From Fidelibacterota bacterium (GTDB taxonomy: Bacteria; Fidelibacterota; Marinisomatia; SCGC-AAA003-L08; JACNLC01), in NCBI GenBank assembly GCA_014381725.1, contig JACNLC010000055.1, positions 33,614 to 97,613 of the forward strand: DNA of 64,000 nt. The letters run 5' to 3'. The position numbers and the translations under genes were made by a program. Shown here in pieces: positions 29,244 to 38,692 of the stretch (position 1 is the stretch's first letter; every line of letters starts with the position of its first letter). Below the pieces are notes generated by a model. That model did no database searches. It saw only the letters and a program-made list of their open reading frames with translations, and was not told where the DNA came from.

Positions 29244-29917
29244 AACTAATAGCAAAAAATATTACAAAATCTTACATAACTCAAGCAGGTAAAGTTGATG
29301 TTCTTACTGGGATTGATTTAAATGTAAAAGAAGGAGAAATTGTAGCAGTTATGGGACCTTCTGGAGCAGGAAAATCCACTCTGCTTCATGTTATAGGAAC
29401 TTTAGATAGTTTTGATAATGGACATTTAGAAATTGATGGGCAGATTATTAGCAATAATCAAAACGAATTGTCAAAAATAAGAGCAACTAAGCTAGGTTTT
29501 GTGTTTCAATTTCATCACTTATTACCAGAATTTACAGTTCTAGAGAACTTGATTATTCCTCAAATGCTGTTGCATTCCGACCACAAAAAAGCTGAAATGC
29601 GAGCAATGGAATTGTTAAACTTAGTAAATTTGTCAAATAGGTCTATGCATTATCCATCCCAAATATCAGGTGGTGAAAAACAAAGAGTTTCAGTTTTGCG
29701 AGCATTAGTAAATAGACCCAAAATTATAATTGCAGATGAACCTACAGGGAATCTAGATGTAGAAAATAGTAACCTACTTTTGCATCTAATTAGTGAATTA
29801 AGTAGAAAGTTCAAACAGTCATTTGTAATTGCAACTCATGATAAATCTGTTGCTGAAATTGCAAATAGAACATTAGTTCTAGATAATGGAAAACTCAATC
29901 ACAAGAAAATTGGTTAA
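29240..29917 (+). CDS. lolD: Lipoprotein-releasing ABC transporter ATPase (LolD-like)
   Basis: A 225-residue ATPase of the LolD/MacB/FtsE group. Walker A GPSGAGKST (about 41-49), Q-loop FQFHHLLPEFT, signature ISGGEKQRVSV (about 144-154), Walker B IIIADEPTGNLD and the switch histidine in ATHDKS. The LPEFT segment after the Q-loop is typical of LolD. It powers the two permeases directly upstream. Many lipobox-bearing proteins are encoded in this window, in keeping with an active Lol system. Confidence 0.9.
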   Translation: MKLIAKNITKSYITQAGKVDVLTGIDLNVKEGEIVAVMGPSGAGKSTLLHVIGTLDSFDNGHLEIDGQIISNNQNELSKIRATKLGFVFQFHHLLPEFTVLENLIIPQMLLHSDHKKAEMRAMELLNLVNLSNRSMHYPSQISGGEKQRVSVLRALVNRPKIIIADEPTGNLDVENSNLLLHLISELSRKFKQSFVIATHDKSVAEIANRTLVLDNGKLNHKKIG

Positions 29918-29923
29918 AACACT

Positions 29924-32380
29924 ATGAAAGAAAATTTTACACACAAAGTTCAACTTATCATAAAGTATGCTAAGGATGAAGCAATTAGACTAGGTCATAA
30001 TTATATTGGTTCTGAACATTTACTTTTGGGATTAATAAAAGAAAGTCAGTGCAAAGCTATAACATTGTTGATGACATTGGGATGTGATTTAACAGAAATG
30101 CGTGATATTATTGAAAAATTGACAAATACTCAAAGTGATACTTCCTCATCAGGTAAGACTCCTTTTACAAGAAGGAGTGAACGCATTTTAAGAGAAACCA
30201 TTAGTGAAGCAAAGAAACTTGGGCAAAATGTTGCTAACGATATACACCTACTTCTTGCGATTGCTCTAGAAAAAGAAGGATTAGCTTACGATATATTAAC
30301 ACAGTACTCTATAGATTACGATTTACTGCTTACTTATATTGGGTCTTCTAAGCAACACAAGATAGCTAGCAAAGAAAAAACTTCACCATCTTCCACGCCA
30401 ACTCTTGATAAATTTAGTCGTGATATTTCTTTGCTTGCCATTAATGGACATTTAGATCCTGTAATTGGTAGAAATATTGAAATTGAACGAGTTGCTCAGA
30501 TATTATCACGCAGGAAGAAGAATAATCCAGTATTAATTGGGGAACCTGGTGTTGGTAAAACTGCAATTGTAGAAGGACTCGCTATTAGAATTTTGGAAAA
30601 GACAGTCCCACGAGTTTTATGGAATCAACGAGTTATTGTTTTGGACATTGCAGGACTAATTGCTGGTACTAAATATCGTGGACAGTTTGAAGAAAGAATG
30701 CGAGCTTTAATGCTGGAACTTGAAAAAGCTTCGGATATAATAATTTTTATTGATGAGTTGCATACACTAGTTGGAGCTGGAAGTGCGACTGGATCTTTAG
30801 ATGCTGCAAATATGTTTAAACCTGCTTTGGCTCGAGGAGAAATCCAAATTGTTGGAGCAACAACTATGGATGAATACCGACAATATATTGAAAAAGATGG
30901 AGCTTTAGAAAGACGATTTCAGAAAATTATAGTAAATTCTCCATCAATTAAGGATTCAAAGAGAATCCTTGAAGGTTTGAAGAAAAAATACGAGGATCAT
31001 CATCAAATTAGTTATTCTGATGAATCAATAGAAGCTTGTGTAGAACTTAGTGAACGATATATCACAGATAAATTTTTACCAGATAAAGCTATTGATGTAA
31101 TGGATGAAGTCGGTGCAAGAGTTAGAATTTCTAATGTCTTTGTACCTGATTCAGTAGTGAAACTTGAGAAAAAAATTTTAGAACTTAAGAAATCCAAAGA
31201 AAAAGCTATTATTAAACAGAAGTTCGAGGAAGCTGCTGATCTTAGAGATCAAGAAAGAAAACAAATAGCCAAACTTCAAAATCTACAAAATGATTTAAAC
31301 AAAAACGAAACTGAAAATCGTCCTATTGTAACTGAAGATGAAGTTGCCAATGTAGTCAGTATGATAACTGGAATTCCAATGAATAAAGTTGCTGAATCCG
31401 AGTCGTCTCTTTTGTTAAATATGGCTAAAGCACTCAAAGGTAATATTGTTGGTCAAGATGAAGCAATTTCAAAATTATCACAATCTATTTTACGAGCTCG
31501 CGCAGGATTTAAAAATCCGATTCATCCTATCGGCTCATTTATGTTTTTAGGTCCAACTGGTGTAGGTAAAACAGAACTTGCAAAAGTTCTTGCTAAATAT
31601 TTGTTCAGCGATGAAGAAGCATTAGTTAGGATTGATATGTCCGAGTATATGGAAAGATATAATGTTTCAAGATTAGTTGGAGCTCCTCCAGGTTATATTG
31701 GCTACGAAGAAGGTGGACAACTAACAGAAAAAGTTCGCCGAAATCCATATTCTGTAGTTCTATTTGATGAAATAGAAAAAGCACATCGAGATGTTTTTAA
31801 TATTTTATTGCAGATACTAGATGAAGGTCGCATAACAGATAGTTTAGGCAGGAAAATTGATTTTAGAAATACGATTATAATTCTAACTTCAAATATTGGG
31901 ACTCAAAATATAAGTTCTTCGACGATCGGTTTTACTAGTGACATAAACAAGAAACAAATGGATGTTGATTCAGAAATTTTAGATGAAGTGAAAAAAATCT
32001 TCAAACCTGAATTTCTAAATCGTTTAGATGATTTAATTGTATTCAGTAGATTATCTAAAGAAAATATGTTCAAAATTGTAGATTTGCAACTAGAAGATAT
32101 TAGATTAAATTTGCAATCAAAAGGTGTTAAGTATAGAATTTATAAATCTGCAAAGGAACTATTAATTAGGGAAAGTGATCATCGTCAGTGGGGTGCTCGT
32201 TCGCTTCGCAGGGTAATTCAGAATAGAGTTGAAAATGTGATTTCGGAGAAATTTCTAAAAAAAGAGTTTGTTGATGGTGGCAAAATAATAATCAAAGCGA
32301 ACAAAGAAGATCTGACATTTGAACAAATTGAACTAACTACTAAGAAAAAGAGGAAATTAGATATTCATGCAGAAAAGTAA
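29924..32380 (+). CDS. clpC: ATP-dependent Clp protease ATP-binding subunit ClpC
   Basis: Hsp100 unfoldase that feeds ClpP. 818 residues: double Clp-N repeat (about 1-145), first AAA+ module with GEPGVGKT (about 206-213), a UVR-like middle region ([13 protein letters not shown]) that identifies ClpC rather than ClpA or ClpB, and a second AAA+ module with GPTGVGKT (about 544-551) and [10 protein letters not shown]. The C-terminal D2-small domain is complete. clpP is not in this window. It is the last gene of the long + strand run beginning near 9.9 kb and meets a minus-strand ORF end 21 bases on. Confidence 0.95.
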   Translation: MKENFTHKVQLIIKYAKDEAIRLGHNYIGSEHLLLGLIKESQCKAITLLMTLGCDLTEMRDIIEKLTNTQSDTSSSGKTPFTRRSERILRETISEAKKLGQNVANDIHLLLAIALEKEGLAYDILTQYSIDYDLLLTYIGSSKQHKIASKEKTSPSSTPTLDKFSRDISLLAINGHLDPVIGRNIEIERVAQILSRRKKNNPVLIGEPGVGKTAIVEGLAIRILEKTVPRVLWNQRVIVLDIAGLIAGTKYRGQFEERMRALMLELEKASDIIIFIDELHTLVGAGSATGSLDAANMFKPALARGEIQIVGATTMDEYRQYIEKDGALERRFQKIIVNSPSIKDSKRILEGLKKKYEDHHQISYSDESIEACVELSERYITDKFLPDKAIDVMDEVGARVRISNVFVPDSVVKLEKKILELKKSKEKAIIKQKFEEAADLRDQERKQIAKLQNLQNDLNKNETENRPIVTEDEVANVVSMITGIPMNKVAESESSLLLNMAKALKGNIVGQDEAISKLSQSILRARAGFKNPIHPIGSFMFLGPTGVGKTELAKVLAKYLFSDEEALVRIDMSEYMERYNVSRLVGAPPGYIGYEEGGQLTEKVRRNPYSVVLFDEIEKAHRDVFNILLQILDEGRITDSLGRKIDFRNTIIILTSNIGTQNISSSTIGFTSDINKKQMDVDSEILDEVKKIFKPEFLNRLDDLIVFSRLSKENMFKIVDLQLEDIRLNLQSKGVKYRIYKSAKELLIRESDHRQWGARSLRRVIQNRVENVISEKFLKKEFVDGGKIIIKANKEDLTFEQIELTTKKKRKLDIHAEK

Positions 32381-32401
32381 AGTTACTTTCTCTTTAGAAT
32401 A

Positions 32402-32650
32402 TTATCTGCCTTTTCTAGGAGGTCTTACTTTTCTTCGTCTCTTATGTGATCGTTTTTTCTTCACTTCGTCATTGAGTATTACTATTCCATCTGAATTAGT
32501 GAAGCTATATTCTGCATTAAAGTTTTGGATGTCTAAAATCAACTTTGGTTCAAAATTAGTGACTTTAGAACCAGTAGCGTGCTGACTACTTCCAAAGCAG
32601 AATACTATATAAACAAAAACAAATATGATGATATTTAATGATAATCTCAT
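32402..32650 (-). CDS. Small secreted protein with very basic C-terminal tail (hypothetical)
   Basis: An 82-residue ORF whose N terminus is a strong signal-peptide-like segment (LNIIIFVFVYIVFCFG) and whose last 19 residues are mostly Lys and Arg (EVKKKRSHKRRRKVRPP). The middle is short and mixed. No family is recognised. Support: it fills the only sizable gap here, its hydrophobic start looks exported, and it would be divergent to the TPR lipoprotein. Against it: no clear ribosome site, and a 72-residue + strand frame overlaps it. An in-frame ATG five codons upstream is possible. TATACT stands six bases before the chosen ATG, so a leaderless message is conceivable. Confidence 0.42.
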   Translation of the reverse strand: MRLSLNIIIFVFVYIVFCFGSSQHATGSKVTNFEPKLILDIQNFNAEYSFTNSDGIVILNDEVKKKRSHKRRRKVRPPRKGR

Positions 32651-32684
32651 ACAGTATAATAACACTTAAATTCGGATTGAAATT

Positions 32685-32721
32685 TGATGTGCATCACATT
32701 ATTATACATTTTTTATACATT
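32685..32721. promoter_or_regulatory. Operator-like repeats in a divergent promoter region
   Basis: TGATG-TG-CATCA at 32685-32696 is an inverted repeat; within it TGTG-CAT-CACA (32688-32698) is a second possible pairing. Just after, TTATACATT occurs twice (32702-32710 and 32713-32721), eleven bases apart, one helical turn. The block lies in the 120 bases between the minus-strand small ORF and the large TPR lipoprotein gene. This looks like a regulator-binding or promoter region but no known consensus is matched with confidence. Confidence 0.3.
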
Positions 32722-32770
32722 ATTGAGTCTTTGAGAGTAACTATAGACATAAGTAAATTAACTTATTAGT

Positions 32771-35700
32771 ATGAAACAACATTTTATAATTAGATCAAAT
32801 CATCGAAATAGGATTATTTTGATTCCATTAATGCTTGTGTTTGGAATAGGTTGTGTCTATTTTAACTTATTTTATAACGCAGAACAATCTTATAAAGATG
32901 CAATAAAAATCATAGAAGAAACTCCTCTTACCGATGACGGAGAACTACCTGCACAAGCAGTTAGACTTCTAGATACTGCGATTAAAAAAAGTAATAAAGT
33001 TATAGATCAACATGAAGAAAGTAAATATGTAGATGACGCGATTTTTATTACAGGAAGAGCTAATTTTTTCAAAAAGAATTTTGTAAGTTCTCAAGAAGAT
33101 TTTAATAAATTAATTATTGAACATCCTTCAAGTCCATTTGTTATTGAATCAAAAATATGGCTTGCAAATTGTCACCTCGAATTAGGTTTAATTGATAGTG
33201 CAACTTATGAAATCAATGAACTACTTTCAGATAAAATGTTAAAGAACAATGAACAGTATTTAGCATTATTAGTATTAGGTGAAATTAAATTAACACAAGA
33301 TTCCCTGCATAGAGCTTTTGAATATTTTGAAAAAGCGACTACTTTTACGAGTAAAGCAGGTAAAAAATCATCTGTATATGCAAGATTAGTTAAACTATCT
33401 GAAGATAACAAAGATTTTAATTCAGCTGTACATTTCTTAAAATTACTTGAAACTCATACTCAATCAAATGAAATTCGTCTTAATGCTAAAATGAAATGGA
33501 TTGAATATAATAGAATCATTGGAAATTATGATGCAGTTTTAAATGAGATTGAATCAATGTTAAGTTTATCTGAATATGAAAGTTTGTATTTGTCCTTAGA
33601 ATTAGAACGAGCTAAAATATCATTCGATAGACAAGATTACGAAATTGCAAAAAGAGATTTATCGTTTATGGCAGAAAAATATTCTAAGAAAAAAGAAACT
33701 GCAGCTGCATATTATTACTTAGGCTACATTTCTTTATTCTCTGATTTGGATATGGAACGAGCTAAAGAATATTTTATGAATGTAACAACAGAGTATAATC
33801 GCTCTGATCATAAAATGCAAGCTGGATTTTATTTATCAAAAATTGAAAGATATACTTCTATTAGAGATGAATATGAGGAATTGTTAGAAAAATATATACC
33901 GATTGCAGACACAACTTTTGTTGAATTAGACAGCTTAACCATTGATACTTTAGAGAGCAAAATTGTTATAAATGATTCAGTAGAGCTGGAAATTGATAAA
34001 AATGTAAATCTTGATTCTTTGTTGACAGGAATAAACGAAAATACCATTATTGATAGTCTTAGCGAAGCAATTCTTGACACAACATCTGACCTAGAAGTAG
34101 GGCAAATTAACGATTCCGTTGTTGATTCTTTATTGTTTACAATGGCTGAGATTATGGTGTTTGATTTTGCTAGAAATAAAGAAGCATTAGACTATTATGA
34201 AGAGTTAGTTCTAACCTACCCAGATTCTAAATTTGTTCCTCAATCGTTGTATATTTTGAGTGAAAAATCGAACGAACAAGATAAATGGTTGCAAAAACTA
34301 AAAACTGACTTCCCTAATTCAGAATATCTTAAGACTGATATAACAAATTCTGATTTATCTAGCGATGTAAATGATTTTGAAAATTTAATAAATATAGCTT
34401 GGGAAACACTTGAGAAGAATCCACAAGATGCTCATGATCAGTTTCTGGCTATTTATGAACAATTTCGTGATACACTTTCTGTTTACATAGCTGCAACAAT
34501 TAGCGATTATTATTTGCAGGAATTCCAAAAAGCATTGACAGAATATTCTGATTTTGCTAAAAAATACCCAAATCACGAATTTGCTAATACAGTAAAAAAT
34601 CGGCTTGATGAACTGGAAAAAAACCTTGAAGACCAACTCTCGGTTTACGAAGCAGAACTTCACTTTAATAAAGGGATTAATTCACTTCAAAATTCATTTG
34701 ACCCTGATACAGCTTCTTTCTATTTTGAGGAAGCTGCAAAAACAAAAGTTGCAAGTGGATTAAGAACTTTATCACAAAACTATAAAACTAAACTTCAACA
34801 ACATCAGAAGTTAAGCGACAAATTATATCATACTTCTCTCGAAATAGATTCACTTGCTAACGATAGTACTGAACGAGGCAATGAAAATCTTGATTCACTA
34901 CATTATTTTATGGGTGAGTTGTTTTATAATGATTTGCATAAACCTGATTCTGCAGAAAATCACTATATTAAAGTTATACAAGATTATCCAAAATCAAATT
35001 TTCGTGCAAACAGTTTAATCGCAATGAAAAAACTCCAACCTGATAATGATTGGGATGTGGTTTTTATTAATGAAAATTCTGATTCTCTTTATAATACTTA
35101 CATTTCAGAGAAGGAAGAACCCTCCAAACCTCTTCAAATTATTACTGATAACTCAATGAATGATCTGCAATGGGAAATTGAATCCCATCAACTGTATCTC
35201 GATAATTTTACTGAAATTGTTGGAGAAGATACACTTTCAACAGAAATTGATAGTACTTTGGTTACTCAAAATGATATCGAATTATTGGATACCCTTTTGG
35301 TTGATTCAACACAAGCCGAAATCATTGATTCTTCAAAAGTATTGAATTACGATGTAGTATTATTAGATACTACAAGTCTTACGGAGGGGATAATTCAAGA
35401 AGCCAATGTTGAAGAACAATTTGAAGATTCTACAGCATTCTTGGATGATTCAATAATAGATTCTATTGCTGTAGTAGGATTAATAGATAAACATACGAAA
35501 TATTATTTAATTTTACCGGGAGATAATTTATTTCAGATAGCTCTAAAAGAATATAAAGATATTGAGTATTGGAAGCAAATTTATGATTGGAATATTGATG
35601 ATATTGGTGATAATCCCAATAGAATATTTGCTTATCAACAATTGATCCTTGAGTTCGATGAACATCAAACTCAAAAAGAACCTAATTTTGTAATATATTT

Positions 35701-35863
35701 CGTTAAACGATTTGATACATTGTGGTCAATTGCTGATAGATTCTATGGCGACCCATATGCTTGGAGTGTTATCTATAGAGATAATGAAATATTGTTACAC
35801 GAAAATGATGGAATTTTAATTCCCAAAATGGAGTTAAGAATTAGAGAAACTTTAACTAAATGA
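32771..35863 (+). CDS. Large TPR lipoprotein with C-terminal LysM-like domains
   Basis: A 1030-residue envelope protein. The N terminus has a hydrophobic stretch ending in a lipobox (FGIGC, about residues 24-28). Most of the chain is tetratricopeptide-type helical repeats, interrupted by two acidic, Asp/Ser-rich low-complexity linkers (about 370-450 and 800-900). The last 130 residues contain two LysM-like units, YYLILPGDNLFQIA and YFVKRFDTLWSIADRFYGD, which would bind peptidoglycan. It starts a new transcription unit and overlaps pyrK by four bases. A role in tethering or organising an envelope complex is inferred; no catalytic motif is seen. Confidence 0.78.
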   Translation: MKQHFIIRSNHRNRIILIPLMLVFGIGCVYFNLFYNAEQSYKDAIKIIEETPLTDDGELPAQAVRLLDTAIKKSNKVIDQHEESKYVDDAIFITGRANFFKKNFVSSQEDFNKLIIEHPSSPFVIESKIWLANCHLELGLIDSATYEINELLSDKMLKNNEQYLALLVLGEIKLTQDSLHRAFEYFEKATTFTSKAGKKSSVYARLVKLSEDNKDFNSAVHFLKLLETHTQSNEIRLNAKMKWIEYNRIIGNYDAVLNEIESMLSLSEYESLYLSLELERAKISFDRQDYEIAKRDLSFMAEKYSKKKETAAAYYYLGYISLFSDLDMERAKEYFMNVTTEYNRSDHKMQAGFYLSKIERYTSIRDEYEELLEKYIPIADTTFVELDSLTIDTLESKIVINDSVELEIDKNVNLDSLLTGINENTIIDSLSEAILDTTSDLEVGQINDSVVDSLLFTMAEIMVFDFARNKEALDYYEELVLTYPDSKFVPQSLYILSEKSNEQDKWLQKLKTDFPNSEYLKTDITNSDLSSDVNDFENLINIAWETLEKNPQDAHDQFLAIYEQFRDTLSVYIAATISDYYLQEFQKALTEYSDFAKKYPNHEFANTVKNRLDELEKNLEDQLSVYEAELHFNKGINSLQNSFDPDTASFYFEEAAKTKVASGLRTLSQNYKTKLQQHQKLSDKLYHTSLEIDSLANDSTERGNENLDSLHYFMGELFYNDLHKPDSAENHYIKVIQDYPKSNFRANSLIAMKKLQPDNDWDVVFINENSDSLYNTYISEKEEPSKPLQIITDNSMNDLQWEIESHQLYLDNFTEIVGEDTLSTEIDSTLVTQNDIELLDTLLVDSTQAEIIDSSKVLNYDVVLLDTTSLTEGIIQEANVEEQFEDSTAFLDDSIIDSIAVVGLIDKHTKYYLILPGDNLFQIALKEYKDIEYWKQIYDWNIDDIGDNPNRIFAYQQLILEFDEHQTQKEPNFVIYFVKRFDTLWSIADRFYGDPYAWSVIYRDNEILLHENDGILIPKMELRIRETLTK

Positions 35864-36657
35864 TGATTCAAGAAATTACAATTGTAAGTACCGTAAATGA
35901 AATTGCTGAGAATACTTATCAAGCAAAATTAATAGCACCAAAAATTGCATCAGTTTGTAAACCGGGACAGTTTATAAATATTTTACCATCAGAAACTTGG
36001 AAAAGTGTTATGCGTCGTCCAATGAGTATTGCAGGACAAAATGGAGATGAAATTCAAATTATTTTTAAAGTTGTTGGCAAAGGTACTCAAATAATGTCCC
36101 GCTGGAAATCGAATGATAAAGTTGATATTATTGGTCCTCTCGGGAACTTTTGGTCTGGACTTGAAGATAAACTCCCGATTCTCTTAGGTGGAGGAGTAGG
36201 TATTGCTCCAATTTTGTATCTTCATAATTTTCTCAATGAAAACTCAATATCACATTATCTTGTGATGGGTGCAAAAACAAAGTGCGAACATTTTATATGC
36301 CATAATCCGGAAGATAGGGTTTTACTCACAACTGACGATGGCTCTATTGGAATACACGGTACAGTGATTGATGGATTAAAAAATATCCTGTATCAACCAA
36401 AAGACATCGCAGAAATGAAAATATTTGCTTGTGGACCTCCAATGATGAACAAATTTGTTAAGCGCTTTGCAATTGAAAATGATATTGAATGCTACATTGC
36501 ATTAGAAACACTAATGGCGTGTGGTTTTGGCAATTGTCAGGGGTGTGCAGTAGAACGAAATGTTGATAATAAAACAGACCATTCATATCGTCAGAAATAT
36601 GCACTTGTTTGTAAAGATGGACCAATATTTAATGCAAAGGATATTGTGAAATGTTAA
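35860..36657 (+). CDS. pyrK: Dihydroorotate dehydrogenase electron-transfer subunit (PyrK)
   Basis: Flavin and iron-sulfur subunit that passes electrons from class 1B dihydroorotate dehydrogenase to NAD+. 265 residues with an FAD-binding barrel (RRPMSIAG, about 52-59), an NAD-binding domain (GGGVGIAP, about 108-115; FACGPPMM, about 190-197) and the [2Fe-2S] cysteines in CGFGNCQGCAVE (about 222-233) with a fourth in LVCKDG. It starts inside the end of the TPR gene and overlaps pyrD, its partner, by seven bases. Confidence 0.94.
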   Translation: MMIQEITIVSTVNEIAENTYQAKLIAPKIASVCKPGQFINILPSETWKSVMRRPMSIAGQNGDEIQIIFKVVGKGTQIMSRWKSNDKVDIIGPLGNFWSGLEDKLPILLGGGVGIAPILYLHNFLNENSISHYLVMGAKTKCEHFICHNPEDRVLLTTDDGSIGIHGTVIDGLKNILYQPKDIAEMKIFACGPPMMNKFVKRFAIENDIECYIALETLMACGFGNCQGCAVERNVDNKTDHSYRQKYALVCKDGPIFNAKDIVKC

Positions 36658-37562
36658 CTACAAAAATTAAAGATATTGAGTTTAAATCACCAATTCTAAC
36701 TGCTAGCGGGACTTTCGGTTATGGTCATGAAGTGCAAGATTTAACAGATGGCAATATGCTTGGTGGAGTTATCACCAAGTCTATTACACTACATCCGCGA
36801 GAAGGTAATCCACCACCTAGAATTTCAGAAACTCCATCAGGAATGCTCAATTCAATCGGACTTGCAAATGTAGGTGTTAATGAGTTTTGCAAGCTAAAAT
36901 TGGACTATCTTAACAAACTAAAAACTAATGTCATCATCAATATTGCTGGCTCAACAATTGACGAATATATTGAAACTCTAAAGATTATAGAAAATTCAGA
37001 TGGGAATCACATTGGTTACGAAATCAATGTGTCTTGCCCAAATGTAAAAGAAGGTGGAATGGCTTTTGGTGTCAAACCAGAAATTACTGAGAAACTCACA
37101 AAATCACTAAGAAAATTAACCTCAAAATTATTGATTGTGAAATTAAGTCCGAATGTTACAAAAATTGAGGATATTGCCCGAGCTTCAGAACAGGGTGGAG
37201 CAGATTCAGTTAGTGCAATCAATACTGTTGTGGGAATGGGAATTGACATAAAATCTTGTAAACCTGTTTTAAATACAGTATTTGGTGGTTTATCAGGACC
37301 TGCGATAAAACCAATTGCATTAGCAAATGTACATAAAATTTATAAATCAGTCAAAATTCCGATTATTGGAATTGGTGGTATTTCAACAGTTGAAGATATT
37401 ATCGAGTTTATTCTAGCCGGAGCAAGTTTAATCCAGATTGGAACACTAAATTTCAAAGAACCAAATATCGGGTATAGTTTAAGAGATGAACTTATAGAAT
37501 ATTGCAAAACTAATAATGTACTAAATCTGCAAGATTTATGCGGGGGAATTGATTATTTATAA
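36651..37562 (+). CDS. pyrD: Dihydroorotate dehydrogenase, class 1B catalytic subunit (PyrD)
   Basis: Oxidises dihydroorotate to orotate in pyrimidine synthesis using FMN, in a complex with PyrK. 303 residues. The N-terminal TASGTFGYG, the active-site cysteine loop EINVSCPNVKEGG (about 124-136, catalytic base Cys about 129), KLSPNVT, and the FMN-phosphate motifs GIGGIS and GASLIQIGT are all seen. The cysteine in place of serine and the adjacent pyrK identify the NAD-linked class 1B form. Confidence 0.95.
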   Translation: MLTTKIKDIEFKSPILTASGTFGYGHEVQDLTDGNMLGGVITKSITLHPREGNPPPRISETPSGMLNSIGLANVGVNEFCKLKLDYLNKLKTNVIINIAGSTIDEYIETLKIIENSDGNHIGYEINVSCPNVKEGGMAFGVKPEITEKLTKSLRKLTSKLLIVKLSPNVTKIEDIARASEQGGADSVSAINTVVGMGIDIKSCKPVLNTVFGGLSGPAIKPIALANVHKIYKSVKIPIIGIGGISTVEDIIEFILAGASLIQIGTLNFKEPNIGYSLRDELIEYCKTNNVLNLQDLCGGIDYL

Positions 37563-37572
37563 AAATCGTAAT

Positions 37573-38031
37573 ATGATCAAGCTAATTTTAATTGGGACTT
37601 TCTTTGTTTTATCGTGTTCACCTGCACCACGATATCGAACTGGAAGTTTAACTCCAAAATCACCTAAAAAAACAGAAGCTCCAAAATTATCGAAGACGAA
37701 TAAATCCAAAAAATTGTTTACGGGAATGTCGTCTTACTACGGTAAAGATTTTCACGGTAAATTAACTGCAAACGGAGAAATATTCGATATGTACGGATTA
37801 ACTGCAGCTCACAAAACCTTACCACTAAACACAATTGTTAGAGTAACAAATTTGAATAATGACAAATCACTCATTTTAAGGATTAATGATAGAGGTCCTT
37901 ATATTGCAGGGCGGATTTTGGATTGCTCGTACGGAGCAGCAAAAAAATTGGGATTTGTGAGCGCAGGAGTTACAAAAGTAAAAATTGAAGTTATTGAATG
38001 GGGAGATGGTGTGTATATGCATCACGATTAG
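37573..38031 (+). CDS. RlpA-like double-psi beta-barrel lipoprotein
   Basis: A 152-residue lipoprotein. Starting at the ATG at 37573 gives a signal with lipobox VLSC (Cys about 15). After a Pro/Lys-rich linker the RlpA double-psi barrel runs from about 45 to 150: GMSSYYGKDFHGKLTANGE, TAAHKTLPLNT, RINDRGPY and DCSYGAAKKLG. The Asp in NDRGPY is the residue used by lytic transglycosylase RlpA. No SPOR domain is present, so it is a short form. An in-frame TTG 24 bases earlier, inside pyrD, is rejected because the signal peptide fits the later start. Confidence 0.86.
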   Translation: MIKLILIGTFFVLSCSPAPRYRTGSLTPKSPKKTEAPKLSKTNKSKKLFTGMSSYYGKDFHGKLTANGEIFDMYGLTAAHKTLPLNTIVRVTNLNNDKSLILRINDRGPYIAGRILDCSYGAAKKLGFVSAGVTKVKIEVIEWGDGVYMHHD

Positions 38032-38068
38032 TTGGAAGTGAACAATTCTTTCATTAATCATAAATAAA

Positions 38069-38617
38069 ATGAGTACAGTATTAAATTATCAAGGGAAGTT
38101 AATTGATCCGTTAAACCTAAGAGATTCTGATTTCGACAATATCGGAATGCAATCTGCTGTAACTTTAAGCAGACTGCAACGGTTTTGGGGACAACTACGA
38201 GAAAGTTATTCTGTTGCACAACATTGTTTGGCTTTAGTGGAATATTTTAACGGAGATGTTGAGCTTCAAAAGTGGGGGATTGGACACGAAGTTTATGAGT
38301 CTTTAACAGGGATGGATGTCCCTACTCCAATCAAACATAGTTCGGTTTATTTACCATATAAAAATTCTGAAGAATATGCTCTTAAACAGTTTGCTAAAAT
38401 ATATGATTTGGTGTATCCAGTTCCACAGAAATTCATCTTAGCAGATAAAAATATTATGGTTATGGAAGCTGAAGCTTTAATGCCCTATAATTCTAAAGTT
38501 AACTGGCGAGAGAGAGGAAATACACCTGTTGGAGTTCTCTATAAGCTCGGGGCTGATGAATCAGAAATTCGTAGAGAATTTATTAATAAATGGCAAGAAT
38601 TATTCGGAAGAATGTAG
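38069..38617 (+). CDS. HD-domain-like protein (YfbR/phage-type) with altered HD motif
   Basis: A 182-residue cytosolic protein. RFWGQLRESYSVAQHCL (about 38-54) and the VPTPIKH segment (about 84-90) match the short HD-fold nucleotidases related to YfbR and their phage relatives, which read FxG-(x)-SVAQHS...LLHDASEAYxGDxPTPIK. Here the metal-binding His-Asp pair reads His73-Glu74 in GHEVYESLTGMD. The first metal histidine (His52) is kept. Glu can bind metal, so activity is not excluded, but it is not a canonical HD enzyme. No neighbour suggests a pathway. Confidence 0.6.
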   Translation: MSTVLNYQGKLIDPLNLRDSDFDNIGMQSAVTLSRLQRFWGQLRESYSVAQHCLALVEYFNGDVELQKWGIGHEVYESLTGMDVPTPIKHSSVYLPYKNSEEYALKQFAKIYDLVYPVPQKFILADKNIMVMEAEALMPYNSKVNWRERGNTPVGVLYKLGADESEIRREFINKWQELFGRM

Positions 38618-38649
38618 CAGATGTATTTAAGCATATCTTTTGTGTATTC

Positions 38650-38664
38650 ACTGTATTGTACAGT
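38650..38664. promoter_or_regulatory. Short inverted repeat upstream of cdsA
   Basis: ACTGTA (38650-38655) and TACAGT (38659-38664) are perfect inverted repeats with a three-base spacer, 29 bases before the cdsA start. It could be a dimeric regulator site or a small hairpin in the cdsA leader. No known regulator consensus is matched convincingly. Confidence 0.25.
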
Positions 38665-38692
38665 AAACTAAAACTTTAATTAGAGGAAAATT

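Noticed and set aside
32367..32585. 72-residue + strand frame over the clpC end
   Set aside because: It overlaps clpC and the better-looking minus-strand secreted ORF; its product has no domain and its start lies inside clpC.
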